Below, piece by piece: positions 1-8,830 of a stretch of DNA of 64,000 nucleotides; the first letter of the stretch is position 1; each line of letters begins with the position of its first letter. The DNA is from Chryseobacterium sp. 7 (GTDB lineage: Bacteria; Bacteroidota; Bacteroidia; Flavobacteriales; Weeksellaceae): the NCBI RefSeq assembly GCF_003663845.1, contig NZ_RCCA01000001.1:1116001-1180000 (forward strand), read 5' to 3'. The notes beneath the pieces are model-generated. The model did no database searches. It saw only the letters and a program-made list of their open reading frames with translations, and was not told the origin of the DNA. The translations under genes and the position numbers were made by a program.

Positions 1-369
1 ATGTTTCAATGCTAAAGCATAGCACAATATTCCTCCCTGGCTGAAACCGCATAAATGCGCCTTGCTTTCCGTAAGGCCATAATGGTTAATAATCTTCAGC
101 ATGCTTTCCAGCACTGCATTTAAAGATTCTGTAGCCTGGGGAACATCAATAAAGTTTTCGGGATCGTTGAAATTAATATCATACCAGGAATATCCTTCAA
201 ATTGAGTATCACACGGAGCTCTGAAACTTACAATAATCCAGTCACTGGGAAGGGTTTCCCTGAAACTAAAAAGATCCTGCTCGTTACTGCCATAACCGTG
301 AAGCATAAAAAGAATGGGAGTTTTGGACGTAATATTTTCCGGTTCTCTTACTAGATAATCTAAATTCAT
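1..369 (-). CDS. Phospholipase/carboxylesterase family alpha/beta hydrolase (partial, C-terminus off the left edge)
   Basis: The minus strand from the ATG at 369 is open for 123 codons to the window edge. The N-terminal part reads as a small serine esterase of the phospholipase/carboxylesterase family. An oxyanion-type strand 'ILFMLHGYGSNEQDLF' lies at residues 18-33, and the nucleophile elbow GFSQGG, with the catalytic Ser, is near residue 112. The Asp and His of the triad would lie outside the window. There is no signal peptide, so it is probably a cytoplasmic hydrolase of acyl or carboxyl esters. The substrate cannot be told from the sequence. Confidence 0.8.
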   Translation of the reverse strand, partial: MNLDYLVREPENITSKTPILFMLHGYGSNEQDLFSFRETLPSDWIIVSFRAPCDTQFEGYSWYDINFNDPENFIDVPQATESLNAVLESMLKIINHYGLTESKAHLCGFSQGGILCYALALKH

Positions 370-478
370 GGAACAAAGATAATTAAATTACCTGCAAAAT
401 CTCCACTTTTATTATTCATACAATGAACTTTAGGAGGATGTGCCGGATGTTTAATGATTGATTCTTTGGAGTGTATTT

Positions 479-508
479 TTGGACTTTAATGTTGTGTTTT
501 TATTTTTG
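479..508 (+). promoter_or_regulatory. Bacteroidota-type promoter for the first small lipoprotein gene
   Basis: TTG at 479-481 and TATTTTTG at 501-508 are separated by 19 bp. This fits the flavobacterial housekeeping consensus TTG-N19-TAnnTTTG. The leader to the ATG at 615 would be about 100 nt. Confidence 0.5.
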
Positions 509-614
509 TTGATTTGATATTATTTGGAAATCTTTATTGGAAATTTTTCATAAAAGTTATTTTTATATTAATAAAAAACTTATATTTGAAACATTAAAAA
601 ATCTATTTGGAGAA

Positions 615-1046
615 ATGAAGCAATTTTACAATTCAAAAAGTTTACTTAGACTTTCTTTTTTATTCGTTTTATTATTTTCTGTAATTACCGTTGTGAATTC
701 TTGTAAAAAAGATGATGACGAAGAGTTTCAGGATCATGTGGTTCAATTCGAAGTGAAAACCACAGCCGGAGGAAATATTATAAGTGTTGTAACGCAAGTA
801 GGCACAGCTCAGAATACCATCTACAATACCCCGCAGTCCCCCGTGACTTCACCGTGGACGAGTGGAGAATTCTTTGTGAACTCTAGTCAGGCACAGCTGA
901 ATCTTGATGCTAATGCATCTATGCCGGATGATAATTCTGAATTAACAATTACTCTTTATATAGACGGAGAAGTTGCAAGAACTGTGAAGAAAAAAGGTAA
1001 AGGTGTATTGGTTGCTTCTATCGATTACAGTTTCTTAGAGCCATAA
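615..1046 (+). CDS. Small lipoprotein with MmpS-like beta-domain (paralogue A)
   Basis: A 143-residue secreted lipoprotein of unknown function. The signal peptide is hydrophobic and ends in the lipobox VNSC with Cys30, followed by an acidic linker. The mature part (FEVKTTAGG near the start, LTITLYIDGEV near the end) resembles the C-terminal beta-domain of mycobacterial MmpS proteins; this is my pattern match, not a search result. It is paralogous to the genes at 1332 and 1869. I chose ATG 615 because the open frame upstream (TTG 537) adds a Lys/Phe-rich stretch that would spoil the signal peptide. It has its own promoter and terminator. Confidence 0.75.
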   Translation: MKQFYNSKSLLRLSFLFVLLFSVITVVNSCKKDDDEEFQDHVVQFEVKTTAGGNIISVVTQVGTAQNTIYNTPQSPVTSPWTSGEFFVNSSQAQLNLDANASMPDDNSELTITLYIDGEVARTVKKKGKGVLVASIDYSFLEP

Positions 1047-1068
1047 AATTATTTTAATTATTGATATA

Positions 1069-1105
1069 AAAAATCCGTCTCAATTTTGAGGCGGATTTTT
1101 TTATT
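1069..1105 (+). terminator. Rho-independent terminator after lipoprotein A
   Basis: Inverted repeat AAATCCGTCTCA / GAGGCGGATTT with an AT-rich loop, followed by a T-run, just downstream of the stop at 1046. Confidence 0.8.
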
Positions 1106-1331
1106 CTATATCTATTATACAAATATTACATAGGTCTGACTAAGATATAGCATATTTGAAATTTTGATTTATTAGAAAGATTTTAAATGATTGATACACA
1201 ATAGTTAATATTGTGTAATGCCTATGTGGTAGCTGTTTTTTTGCATTAAAAATTATATCTTAATAAGATTACAAAATCAAAAGTATAAGACTTTAGAAAT
1301 AGAAACGAATATCAAAGCTTGAATAATTTAA

Positions 1332-1685
1332 ATGAACGATGCTATGCTAACTGACAAAATAGAGAAAAGTATTTCTGAAAATCATAGGAATATTCTCGTT
1401 CGTAATTTCTTTGGTGAAGAGGAATACGATATATACCATAAAATAATGTTTAAAGCAGAAGCATCTGCTGCAGGATCAAATATTACATCTGTTGTTGATA
1501 ATGGTAATGGTGTAAGTAATGAAAGTGCTTTTGATGGTACCATCTGTATAAGTTCGGAATATATTCATAAAGAAGAATTACATGCAGGAGAAACTGCTAA
1601 CCAAATTCAAATAGGAACTGTAAAAGCTAGAGGAGTAGATGATTCTTCAGTTTTGAAAGTTATATGGAATTTAAAAAAATGGTAG
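1332..1685 (+). pseudogene. Decayed paralogue B of the MmpS-like lipoproteins
   Basis: The open frame gives 117 residues whose middle (HKIMFKAEASAAGSNITSVV and VDDSSVLKV) matches paralogue C (HKVVYKAEGSAGINITS and ADDSSTLKV). The N-terminus in this frame is not a signal peptide. Reading one base on from about 1369 instead gives VFLKIIGIFSFVISLV, which matches the signal peptide of paralogue C (LFLSLIIIGLFAIVTSC) but lacks the lipobox Cys. The C-terminus also stops about 25 residues early, where the paralogue continues with IYVDGVLKK. I read this as a pseudogene with at least two frameshifts, flanked by its intact relatives. Confidence 0.6.
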
Positions 1686-1868
1686 CTTTCTCAACTAAGC
1701 CGTGAATTTGTTTCACAGCTTTAGTTATGGTGTGAAATATGACTGTAATCAATTTTAATATATCTGGAAACCAATGTGTTATTTGTTGTGTTGTAGGTTT
1801 GTTGTATGTTTTTTTTTGGAATATAGGACTGGTTTTATGTCACTTTGTATAAATGTAAAACTTTAAAA

Positions 1869-2321
1869 ATGACAAAACAAAAAAGCTTTCAAAGGAGCAC
1901 AACGCTATTTTTATCTTTAATAATCATAGGTTTATTTGCTATAGTAACTTCTTGCAATAATGATGATCACAGCGTTTATCCCGTAACTCATAAAGTGGTT
2001 TACAAAGCAGAGGGGTCTGCAGGAATTAATATTACAAGTGCCGAATATAATGATGAACCTGGGAGTGCAGATTTTATCATTGTCAAAAATATTAACAGTA
2101 ACGTATGGGCAAGCCCTGAAATTACAAGTGTAATTTCTGTAGGTGTAGGTAAACCTTTAGCTGTAGATGCTGTTCTTAGTATAAATGCAACTGGTGCTGA
2201 CGATTCTTCTACTTTAAAAGTTCAAATTTATGTAGATGGTGTTTTGAAAAAAGAAGTAGTAACTACAGGAGTTGATCTTAAAACTGAGACAAAATATAAT
2301 ATAGAATATAAGATAGATTGA
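1869..2321 (+). CDS. Small lipoprotein with MmpS-like beta-domain (paralogue C)
   Basis: A 150-residue lipoprotein. The signal peptide ends in VTSC with Cys29, followed by an acidic/His-rich linker. The mature domain begins HKVVYKAEGSAG and contains DDSSTLKVQIYVDGVLKK, the strand-turn-strand that recalls MmpS-type domains. It is paralogous to the genes at 615 and 1332. ATG 1869 is preferred to the in-frame TTG at 1845 because the signal peptide then starts with a normal basic n-region. No enzyme motif is visible; it is probably a periplasmic or outer-membrane-anchored accessory protein of unknown role. Confidence 0.75.
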   Translation: MTKQKSFQRSTTLFLSLIIIGLFAIVTSCNNDDHSVYPVTHKVVYKAEGSAGINITSAEYNDEPGSADFIIVKNINSNVWASPEITSVISVGVGKPLAVDAVLSINATGADDSSTLKVQIYVDGVLKKEVVTTGVDLKTETKYNIEYKID

Positions 2322-2340
2322 TATGTACATTGCTAAAAAA

Positions 2341-2368
2341 AATCCTGAAAAATCAGGATTTTTTTTAT
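2341..2368. terminator. Bidirectional terminator between lipoprotein C and tyrS
   Basis: AATCCTGA (2341-2348) pairs with TCAGGATT (2353-2360). A-runs and T-runs flank the two sides, so it can serve both converging genes. Confidence 0.8.
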
Positions 2369-2382
2369 TTTAGAAGATTAAA

Positions 2383-3678
2383 TTAATTTATCTTTACAAT
2401 AAAATAAGCCTTCTTACCCTTTTGTAGCAATAAGAATTTGCCGTCGATAAGATCTGTTTCATTAGCCGTAAAAGTATCATTTACTTTTTGCTTGTTGACA
2501 GAGATTGCATTTCCTTTAATCTCTCTTTGGGCTTCACTCTTAGATTTTAAGAAACCTGATTTTTCAGAAAGAAGATCCACAATATTCACTCCCAGAACAT
2601 CTGCTTTTGCAATTTCTTTTTGAGGAACTCCGTCAAAAACTTCAAGGAAAGTTTCTTCATCAAGGCTTACCAGATCTTCAGCTGTAGAACGTCCGAAAAG
2701 AATTTCAGAAGCTTTCAGTGCTTTTTCATACTCTTCTCTTCCGTGTACCCAAACTGTTACTTCTTCTGCCAGTTTCTTTTGCAGCTTTCTTTCATGGGCA
2801 GCTGTTTTATGCTCTTCAATTAAAGTTTCAATTTCTTCTTTTCCTAAGAATGTGTAGAACTTGATGAATCTTTCAGCATCTTCATCAGTAGCATTCAGCC
2901 AGAACTGGTAGAATTTGTATGGAGAGGTCTTCTTTTTATCCAGCCAGTAATTTTCTCCACTTTCAGACTTCCCAAATTTTGAACCGTCCGCTTTGGTAAT
3001 CAAAGGAACTGTTAAGGCAAAAGCTTCACCCTGCGCTTTTCTACGGATCAATTCTGTTCCTGTAGTGATATTTCCCCACTGGTCAGAACCTCCCATCTGT
3101 AGTTTTACATTATTGTTTTGGTATAAGTGAAGGAAATCATATCCCTGGATCAACTGGTAAGTAAATTCTGTAAAACTCATTCCGTCTACACCGCTTTCTC
3201 CTGATAATCTTTTCTTTACAGAATCTTTAGCCATCATATAGTTGACCGTGATATTCTTCCCGACATTTTTAGCAAAATCAAGGAAAGAAATATTCTTCAT
3301 CCAGTCGTAATTGTTAACCAGTTCAGCTTTGTTGGGCTCATTTCGTTCAAAGTTTAAGAATTTTGAAAGCTGATTCTTTAAGCAGTCAACATAATGTAAA
3401 AGAGTTTCCTCATCCAAAAGATTTCTTTCAGCAGATTTTCCGGATGGGTCACCAATCATTCCTGTAGCACCTCCTACCAAAGCAATTGGCTTGTGGCCAT
3501 GTAATTGGAAGTGCGCTAAAATTTTTATCTGGATAAGACTTCCGATATGTAAAGAATCGGCAGTAGGATCAAAACCAATATATGCAGTAGTTACCTCTTT
3601 ATTCAGTTGTTCATCGGTTCCTGGCATCATATCGGCAAACAGACCACGCCATTTCAGTTCTTCTATAAAGGAATTCAT
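2383..3678 (-). CDS. tyrS: Tyrosyl-tRNA synthetase
   Basis: Charges tRNA-Tyr with tyrosine in the cytoplasm. This is the 431-residue bacterial class I synthetase. The signature HIGS (His44-Ser47) stands for HIGH, KFGKS near residue 235 is the KMSKS loop, and GGSDQWGN is the tyrosine-pocket helix. The C-terminal 80 residues are an S4 RNA-binding domain ([16 protein letters not shown]). Length and motifs are complete. It stands alone, divergent from the sigma factor at 3877. I see no T-box or other leader element in the 198 bp upstream. Confidence 0.97.
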   Translation of the reverse strand: MNSFIEELKWRGLFADMMPGTDEQLNKEVTTAYIGFDPTADSLHIGSLIQIKILAHFQLHGHKPIALVGGATGMIGDPSGKSAERNLLDEETLLHYVDCLKNQLSKFLNFERNEPNKAELVNNYDWMKNISFLDFAKNVGKNITVNYMMAKDSVKKRLSGESGVDGMSFTEFTYQLIQGYDFLHLYQNNNVKLQMGGSDQWGNITTGTELIRRKAQGEAFALTVPLITKADGSKFGKSESGENYWLDKKKTSPYKFYQFWLNATDEDAERFIKFYTFLGKEEIETLIEEHKTAAHERKLQKKLAEEVTVWVHGREEYEKALKASEILFGRSTAEDLVSLDEETFLEVFDGVPQKEIAKADVLGVNIVDLLSEKSGFLKSKSEAQREIKGNAISVNKQKVNDTFTANETDLIDGKFLLLQKGKKAYFIVKIN

Positions 3679-3839
3679 TGATTTTTAACTTTAAAATTTT
3701 AAGATGCAAAGATAGTAAATTCAGAAGTATTAAGGATAAAAAAGCAAAAGAGCAATAGGGTAGGAATATAAAATAAGAATATCACAAAACTTTCTGGCCG
3801 GCCACTTTAACAATAGAATGGCTTAACCTTTTTATCCCT

Positions 3840-3870
3840 TTGTTTTTTCACCCTAAATAATCTATATTTG
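3840..3870 (+). promoter_or_regulatory. Promoter of the sigma factor gene, nearly leaderless
   Basis: TTG at 3840-3842, a 20-bp spacer and TATATTTG at 3863-3870 fit TTG/TAnnTTTG. The ATG at 3877 begins six bases after the -7 box, so the transcript would start at or next to the start codon. Confidence 0.55.
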
Positions 3871-3876
3871 TTATTA

Positions 3877-4437
3877 ATGAACGACGAACAGCTATTCCTG
3901 CTCATACAGAAGGCCAAAGATAAAGACCAGAAGGCCCAGACTAAACTCATTAATGTTTTTTGGGTGGACGTTTTCTCTTTTGTCATGAAAAAGGTGAGAG
4001 ATGAAAATGATGCCGATGAAATTACCGTAAATGTTTTTTCAAAAGTATTGTCGAAGCTGGATATGTTCGATCCTCATTTTCAGTTTAAAACCTGGGTTCT
4101 TACCATTGCCCAGAATACCGTAATCGATTTTTGGAGAAAAAAGAACCGTGATAATGAAGATGCCGTTGAAAATTTGGATGAAGTTAAAAATCAATACGCA
4201 AAATCTCCGGAAGAACTTCTCATTTCTGAAGAAGAACAGAAGAAGATCATCAAAACAATAGAATCTCTGGATGCCAACTATCAGGACATTATCAAACTGA
4301 GATTTTTTGAAGAAAAAAGCATCAAAGAAATAGCCGATGAACTGGGAATTTCTGTTGCCAACACCAAAGTAAGGGTAATGCGAGCCAAAAAAGTCTTAGC
4401 CGAACTGTTAAAGAATAATGAGTTTGATGATAATTAA
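3877..4437 (+). CDS. ECF-like RNA polymerase sigma-70 family factor
   Basis: A 186-residue sigma factor with only regions 2 and 4. Region 2 (about residues 20-90) holds the DNA-melting part FKTWVLTIAQNTVIDFWRKK. An acidic linker follows, and region 4 (about 125-180) is a helix-turn-helix with SIKEIADELGISVANTKVR. It would redirect RNA polymerase to a small regulon. No anti-sigma gene follows; the next gene is convergent and unrelated, so control is not evident from the neighbourhood. ATG 3877 was chosen over TTG 3868, which lies inside the predicted -7 box. Confidence 0.9.
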   Translation: MNDEQLFLLIQKAKDKDQKAQTKLINVFWVDVFSFVMKKVRDENDADEITVNVFSKVLSKLDMFDPHFQFKTWVLTIAQNTVIDFWRKKNRDNEDAVENLDEVKNQYAKSPEELLISEEEQKKIIKTIESLDANYQDIIKLRFFEEKSIKEIADELGISVANTKVRVMRAKKVLAELLKNNEFDDN

Positions 4438-4441
4438 ACTC

Positions 4442-4600
4442 AATAATATTCAATAGAAATGGTATTGTCATTTTGAACGCAGGCTGATAGTCTGCGAACG
4501 TAGTTCATAAATGCAGTGAAGAATCTCATAAATTTGTTCATCAGTAAGATTTTTCCTTCGTCAGAATGACAAGATTCAAAATTGGCTTTAGCTAAAACTT
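4442..4600. repeat. Fold-back intergenic repeat (copy 1)
   Basis: A 10-bp inverted end pair, GTCATTTTGA (4468-4477) and TCAGAATGAC (4561-4570), encloses a second hairpin GCAGgctgatagtCTGC and the motif CGAACGTAGTTC. A 'ggctttagctaaaact' tail follows. Related copies lie at about 32.4 kb and 43.3 kb. It is non-coding, and no transposase is present. Confidence 0.6.
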
Positions 4601-4619
4601 AAATTTTAAAATACATTGC

Positions 4620-5252
4620 TTAAAAATAAACCTCTTCTTTTGTTTTCGGAAGAACTATTTTCTGCTGTTTTTCCTGATTTCTGTTCTGCAGATTAATCTT
4701 TAGCCCTTTTTTAATATAAGTTTCCTTTAAAGATTTACCATATTCTGCCGTATTTTCTACCTCTTTTGAATAATTCAGCTGTCCTGTTGAAAGGTTAAAA
4801 TCTACCTCTTTCCAGTAATCACCGGGTCTTCCTGAGGTTGTAGAAGTTCCTATGAGTTCAAAATGTCCGTTCTGAAATCTATATTTGTCTGTAACATCCC
4901 ATTTCCAGCTGCTTCCGCCATTTTGGGAAATAATAAGAATTCCTTTTTCTATTTTCGTTTCTCCGTAAGGATCGCCCATCATGCCTCCAGCGCTGCTTTC
5001 CATAACAGCATTTCTGGATTTTTCAAGAATAGTCCATGCTCCGCCCACTTTTTTCAGGATCTGAATTTCACGGATGTTTCCCATATCTGTTGTATCCTTT
5101 GTATTGTAAATAATTACTTTTTCAGGAATTTTATCACCGTCAAGATCTCCGTCTACTGTCTCAATAATCGAAGAACCTATGGGCTGGAATTGTTTTTGGG
5201 CAAGACAAAATGTTCCGCATACCGCGAAGAAAAAGAAGAATATTTTTTTCAT
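4620..5252 (-). CDS. Secreted protein of unknown function
   Basis: A 210-residue exported protein. The signal peptide is MKKIFFFFFAVCGTFCLAQ, probably cleaved after the Ala. The mature start has ETVDGDLDGDKIPEKVIIY, an Asp-rich DxDxDGD-like loop as in calcium-binding FG-GAP/VCBS-type repeats, followed by beta-rich sequence. I do not recognise a named family. The start at 5252 was chosen because the upstream extension to 5309 would bury the signal peptide. Related Bacteroidota proteins are usually monocistronic and uncharacterised, so the role stays open. Confidence 0.65.
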   Translation of the reverse strand: MKKIFFFFFAVCGTFCLAQKQFQPIGSSIIETVDGDLDGDKIPEKVIIYNTKDTTDMGNIREIQILKKVGGAWTILEKSRNAVMESSAGGMMGDPYGETKIEKGILIISQNGGSSWKWDVTDKYRFQNGHFELIGTSTTSGRPGDYWKEVDFNLSTGQLNYSKEVENTAEYGKSLKETYIKKGLKINLQNRNQEKQQKIVLPKTKEEVYF

Positions 5253-5318
5253 AAGAATATTTTGAAGACATAAATATACAAATGAAATTTGAATGATCAA
5301 TTTCATCAATATATCCGG

Positions 5319-5351
5319 TTGATGGTTTCCATTAAAAAATCCTTAACTTTG
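5319..5351 (+). promoter_or_regulatory. Promoter of lipA
   Basis: TTG at 5319-5321, a 22-bp spacer and a perfect TAACTTTG -7 box at 5344-5351. The start codon is at 5368. Confidence 0.55.
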
Positions 5352-5367
5352 AACTTCAATTTTAGAA

Positions 5368-6234
5368 ATGGAAAATTCAGTTCAAGACACTACCGTTCAA
5401 AAACCAAAATGGATCCGCGTAAAACTTCCTACCGGAAAGAATTACAGAGAGCTGAGAACATTGGTTGATAAATATAAATTAAATACAATTTGCCAAAGCG
5501 GAAGCTGCCCGAATATGGGAGAATGCTGGGGTGAAGGTACAGCTACTTTCATGATTTTAGGAAATATCTGTACCAGAAGCTGTGGATTCTGTGGCGTGAA
5601 AACAGGAAAACCGCTGGATGTAAACTGGGATGAACCTGAAAAAGTGGCAAGATCCATCAAATTAATGAAGATCAAACATGCCGTTCTTACATCTGTAGAC
5701 CGTGATGACCTGAAAGATATGGGATCTATTCTTTGGGGAGAAACAGTGAATGCTGTAAGAAGAATTTCCCCGGGAACCACCATGGAAACTCTTATTCCGG
5801 ATTTCCAGGGACTTACAAAACATCTTGACAGATTGGTAGATGTAGCTCCGGAAGTGATTTCTCACAACATGGAAACGGTAAAACGTCTGACCAGAGAAGT
5901 GAGAATCCAGGCAAAATATGAAAGAAGCCTTGAAGTATTAAGATATCTGAAAGAAGCCGGACAAAGAAGAACCAAAACAGGGGTTATGCTTGGATTAGGT
6001 GAAACGAAAGATGAGGTTTTCCAGACTATTGAAGATATCAGAAATGCCAACGTAGATGTAATTACTCTTGGACAATATCTTCAGCCGACTAAAAAACATC
6101 TTCCGGTAAAGAAATTTATCACTCCTGAAGAATTTGATGAGTTCGGAGATTTTGCAAGAAGCTTAGGTTTCAGACACGTCGAGAGTTCTCCACTCGTAAG
6201 AAGTTCTTACCATGCAGAAAAACATATTCACTAA
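5368..6234 (+). CDS. lipA: Lipoyl synthase
   Basis: A radical-SAM enzyme that inserts two sulfurs into protein-bound octanoyl groups to make the lipoyl cofactor of pyruvate dehydrogenase, 2-oxoglutarate dehydrogenase and the glycine cleavage system. Both iron-sulfur motifs are intact. The auxiliary cluster Cys are at C42, C47 and C53 ([14 protein letters not shown]), and the radical-SAM CxxxCxxC is at C68, C72 and C75 (CTRSCGFC). The C-terminal [12 protein letters not shown] with the conserved RSSY is present. At 288 residues it is full length. It is monocistronic with its own promoter and terminator. Confidence 0.98.
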   Translation: MENSVQDTTVQKPKWIRVKLPTGKNYRELRTLVDKYKLNTICQSGSCPNMGECWGEGTATFMILGNICTRSCGFCGVKTGKPLDVNWDEPEKVARSIKLMKIKHAVLTSVDRDDLKDMGSILWGETVNAVRRISPGTTMETLIPDFQGLTKHLDRLVDVAPEVISHNMETVKRLTREVRIQAKYERSLEVLRYLKEAGQRRTKTGVMLGLGETKDEVFQTIEDIRNANVDVITLGQYLQPTKKHLPVKKFITPEEFDEFGDFARSLGFRHVESSPLVRSSYHAEKHIH

Positions 6235-6241
6235 AATACAG

Positions 6242-6272
6242 ACCGTTCAGAAATGAACGGTTTTTTGTTTTT
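6242..6272 (+). terminator. Terminator of lipA
   Basis: ACCGTTCA (6242-6249) pairs with TGAACGGT (6254-6261), followed by a long T-run. Confidence 0.85.
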
Positions 6273-6420
6273 TTAGGTAACAGGTGGTAGATGATAGGTA
6301 GCAGGTGGTAGGACAGAGGTTATAGGGATTAGGATTGGCAATCTTTACAATAACGGCTTGCATCATTCCCCTCCCTCGGAGGGGTGGCAAAAATTCAAAG
6401 AATTTTTGACGGGGTGGTTT
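6273..6420. repeat. Dispersed intergenic repeat, 'GGTAGCAGGTGG' plus 41-bp core (copy 1)
   Basis: A degenerate run of ggtaacaggtggtag-like units is followed by 'taacggctt' and then a 41-bp core (6378-6418). The core is identical to 26250-26290 and contains the self-complementary AAAAATTCaaaGAATTTTT. The same order of parts follows the M13 peptidase gene at 26149-26292. Read on the minus strand the core gives a spurious open frame, which I do not call as a gene. Confidence 0.75.
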
Positions 6421-6480
6421 ATACAACACTCACAAAAATATCCACACCAGTGGGCTTTAGTCTACCTCATTAAAAATTAC

Positions 6481-7374
6481 TTAGCAGGTAGTATCCTTTG
6501 TAATCACTCCAATCCGCCCATTAATTTCAATAGGTCTGAAATGTTTCTTCTTGAATTCTGAAGGAGTTTCTCCCGTATGTTGTTTAAATAATTTATTAAA
6601 ATAAGAAAGACTTTCAAAACCTACCTGAAAACATACTTCCGTCACAGACTGATCTTTTAACAGGAATATTTTAGCCTGATTGATTCTGTAATTGTTGACA
6701 AAATCTGTAAACGTCATATTGGTCTGCTTTTTAAAATAACGGCAGAAAGCAGGTGTACTCAGACTCACAACTTTGGCCACTTCATTTACATTAGGTTTCC
6801 TGTCGTAGTTTTCGTGGATGTAGTCGTAGATGGTGCCCATTCTGATTTTATCATTCAAAAACCACTTGATCCTAGTATCCTCTTTGTTGAGTTCTTTTAC
6901 TTCCGTAGAATCGGAGAGGATCTGTAGAATTTCAATTAATCCTACCAATGATTCAAAGGAGTTTTTATCTTTAAGGATCTGCATTTTTTCAACCACTGTA
7001 TTTTTTGTTTCTCCGGAAAATGAAAGCCCGAGATATGATCGTTCTAAAAGGGTTTTAATATTTTCAAATTCAGGAACAGGAAGGATGATATCCTGCAGAA
7101 AGCTTTCACGCATCTGCAATACCAGCTGTTTGCATTCGGTCTGAATGCCATAGTCAAAATTAAGATGGGGAACATTGGAGCCGATCAGTAACAGATCACT
7201 GTCTGTAAACCCGGAGATATTTTTACCAACATGTCGTATTCCATTTACCACTTCCACATATACCAGTTCAATTTCCGGATGATAATGCCAGAAAAAACAG
7301 TTTTTCAGAGAAGGGGAAAACAGCTTGAATGATTTTCCTTTTTCAAACTCAATAATTTCTTTCTGGATTTTCAT
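6481..7374 (-). CDS. AraC family transcriptional regulator
   Basis: A 297-residue regulator. The N-terminal cupin-like sensor (about residues 10-80, FWHYHPEIELVYVE) is followed by a helical linker and a C-terminal AraC DNA-binding domain (about 185-285) with two helix-turn-helix units. The signature reads VCFQVGFESLSYFNKLFKQHTGETPSEFK. The HYHPE segment is typical of cupins that sense a small ligand. It is divergent from the MFS exporter at 7559 with 184 bp between, so it is probably that gene's regulator (inferred from position). Confidence 0.92.
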   Translation of the reverse strand: MKIQKEIIEFEKGKSFKLFSPSLKNCFFWHYHPEIELVYVEVVNGIRHVGKNISGFTDSDLLLIGSNVPHLNFDYGIQTECKQLVLQMRESFLQDIILPVPEFENIKTLLERSYLGLSFSGETKNTVVEKMQILKDKNSFESLVGLIEILQILSDSTEVKELNKEDTRIKWFLNDKIRMGTIYDYIHENYDRKPNVNEVAKVVSLSTPAFCRYFKKQTNMTFTDFVNNYRINQAKIFLLKDQSVTEVCFQVGFESLSYFNKLFKQHTGETPSEFKKKHFRPIEINGRIGVITKDTTC

Positions 7375-7558
7375 TTTGTTCTGATTTGATTGTTTCTGAA
7401 TTTAAATTTAAACAAAAAGGTTAATATGGAGCAAATTTTTATCATTCAAAGAGGTGTGAAATTCAAACTTTCTTTCGATTTTTGCACTTTCAAAATAAAG
7501 ATACCCAGTTGATCTTTTATTTTGAACGAAATTAATTCAGAAAAAAGATTTAGATACA

Positions 7559-8761
7559 ATGAAGATTGATAAAAGAATAATACCGCTTGCTATTGGTGGT
7601 TTAGGGATAGGAACCACGGAATTTACCGTTATGGGACTGTTACCGGATATTGCAAAAACATTACAGATCACCATTCCGCAAGCCGGACATTTAATTTCTG
7701 CTTATGCCATGGGAGTAGTTATCGGAGCACCTATTCTGATTGGGTATTCCGTGAAATTCCCACCCAAAAAAGTTCTGATGGCTTTCATGATCCTTTTTAC
7801 ATTATTTAACGGACTTTCTGCAATTGCTCCCGGATACAACAGTATGCTGGTGATCCGTTTTATGTCCGGACTTCCTCACGGAGCATTCTTCGGAGTAGGA
7901 ACCGTAGTCGCTTCAAGAATGGCAGGAAAAGGAAAAGAAGCCTTTTATATCTCCATGATGTTTACAGGGCTTACGGTTGCTAACCTCGCGATGGTACCTT
8001 TGGTCACCTACATCGGCCATACTTTCCATTGGAGATTGTACTTTGCCATTGTAGCATTAATTGGGCTTTTTGCCATCTTATTTTTAAAACTGTGGCTTCC
8101 TGCAATGGAATCTAACCAGAATACGCATTTCATGGAAGAACTTAAATTCCTGAAAAACAAACAGTCGTGGCTGGTATTGGCTATTACAGCGATCGGATTT
8201 GGAGGATTATTCACATGGTTAAGCTATATTACTCCTTTAATGACCGTTGTTGCAGGAATCAAAAGCAGCCAGATGGCATATGTGATGGTTCTTGCCGGAG
8301 CAGGAATGGTAGTCGGAAATTTGGTTGGAGGTATTGTCTCCGATAAATTGGGACCAGAAAAGACCTGTGCACTTCTGATTTTCCTGATGATGATTTCCCT
8401 TGGAGGGGTTTTCTTCCTGGCAGAATATAAAAATATTGCTCTGGTACTGACTTTCATGTGTGGTGCTTTATCTATGTCTATTGCTTCACCCATCAATATT
8501 ATGATGATGAAGGCTGCCCCGAAAAGCGAAATGATGGCCGCTGCTTTTATGCAGGCTGGTTTTAATATTGCCAATGCAATGGGAGCTTTCCTGGGGGGAA
8601 TTCCTTTAGAATATGGATATTCGTTTAATTATCCGTCACTGGTAGGGGTTGGTATGACTTTTATTGGAGTGGTTATCAGTGTAAGATATATGTATCTTTA
8701 TGGCTCCAAAACTCAGAATGAGGAAGAAGTAACGCCAGAATGTGTATCGTGTGATAAATAA
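7559..8761 (+). CDS. MFS transporter, AraJ/drug-efflux type
   Basis: A 400-residue inner-membrane protein with about 12 hydrophobic helices. The opening GIGTTEFTVMGLLPDIAKTL is the AraJ/YdhP-type efflux signature. The cytoplasmic loop after helix 2, where MFS proteins carry motif A, is GAPILIGYSVKFPPKK here. It probably exports a small molecule (sugar, metabolite or drug) using the proton gradient; the substrate is unknown. It is divergent from an AraC regulator that likely controls it. A strong terminator follows at 8783-8815. Confidence 0.9.
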   Translation: MKIDKRIIPLAIGGLGIGTTEFTVMGLLPDIAKTLQITIPQAGHLISAYAMGVVIGAPILIGYSVKFPPKKVLMAFMILFTLFNGLSAIAPGYNSMLVIRFMSGLPHGAFFGVGTVVASRMAGKGKEAFYISMMFTGLTVANLAMVPLVTYIGHTFHWRLYFAIVALIGLFAILFLKLWLPAMESNQNTHFMEELKFLKNKQSWLVLAITAIGFGGLFTWLSYITPLMTVVAGIKSSQMAYVMVLAGAGMVVGNLVGGIVSDKLGPEKTCALLIFLMMISLGGVFFLAEYKNIALVLTFMCGALSMSIASPINIMMMKAAPKSEMMAAAFMQAGFNIANAMGAFLGGIPLEYGYSFNYPSLVGVGMTFIGVVISVRYMYLYGSKTQNEEEVTPECVSCDK

Positions 8762-8782
8762 GAAATTATATACGAACATAAA

Positions 8783-8820
8783 AAAGAGCCTGTTTCTCAC
8801 TGAAACAGGCTCTTTTTATA
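8783..8820. terminator. Strong bidirectional terminator
   Basis: Perfect 14-bp arms AAAGAGCCTGTTTC / GAAACAGGCTCTTT with a 5-nt loop, between the converging MFS and STAS/SEC14 genes. A- and T-runs lie on either side. Confidence 0.9.
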
Positions 8821-8830
8821 AAAATAACTT

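Noticed and set aside
3795..3804. TGGCCGGCCA palindrome upstream of the sigma factor
   Set aside because: Too short and single; no partner site and no known regulator.
5442..5783. Long minus-strand open frame inside lipA (and similar frames inside other genes, e.g. 45889-46365)
   Set aside because: These are opposite-strand shadows of well-identified genes, with no start signals and no protein-like patterns.
6247..6429. Minus-strand open frame containing PPRQKFFEFLPPLRGRG
   Set aside because: It is the translation of the dispersed repeat and recurs with the repeat at 26250; no gene signals.
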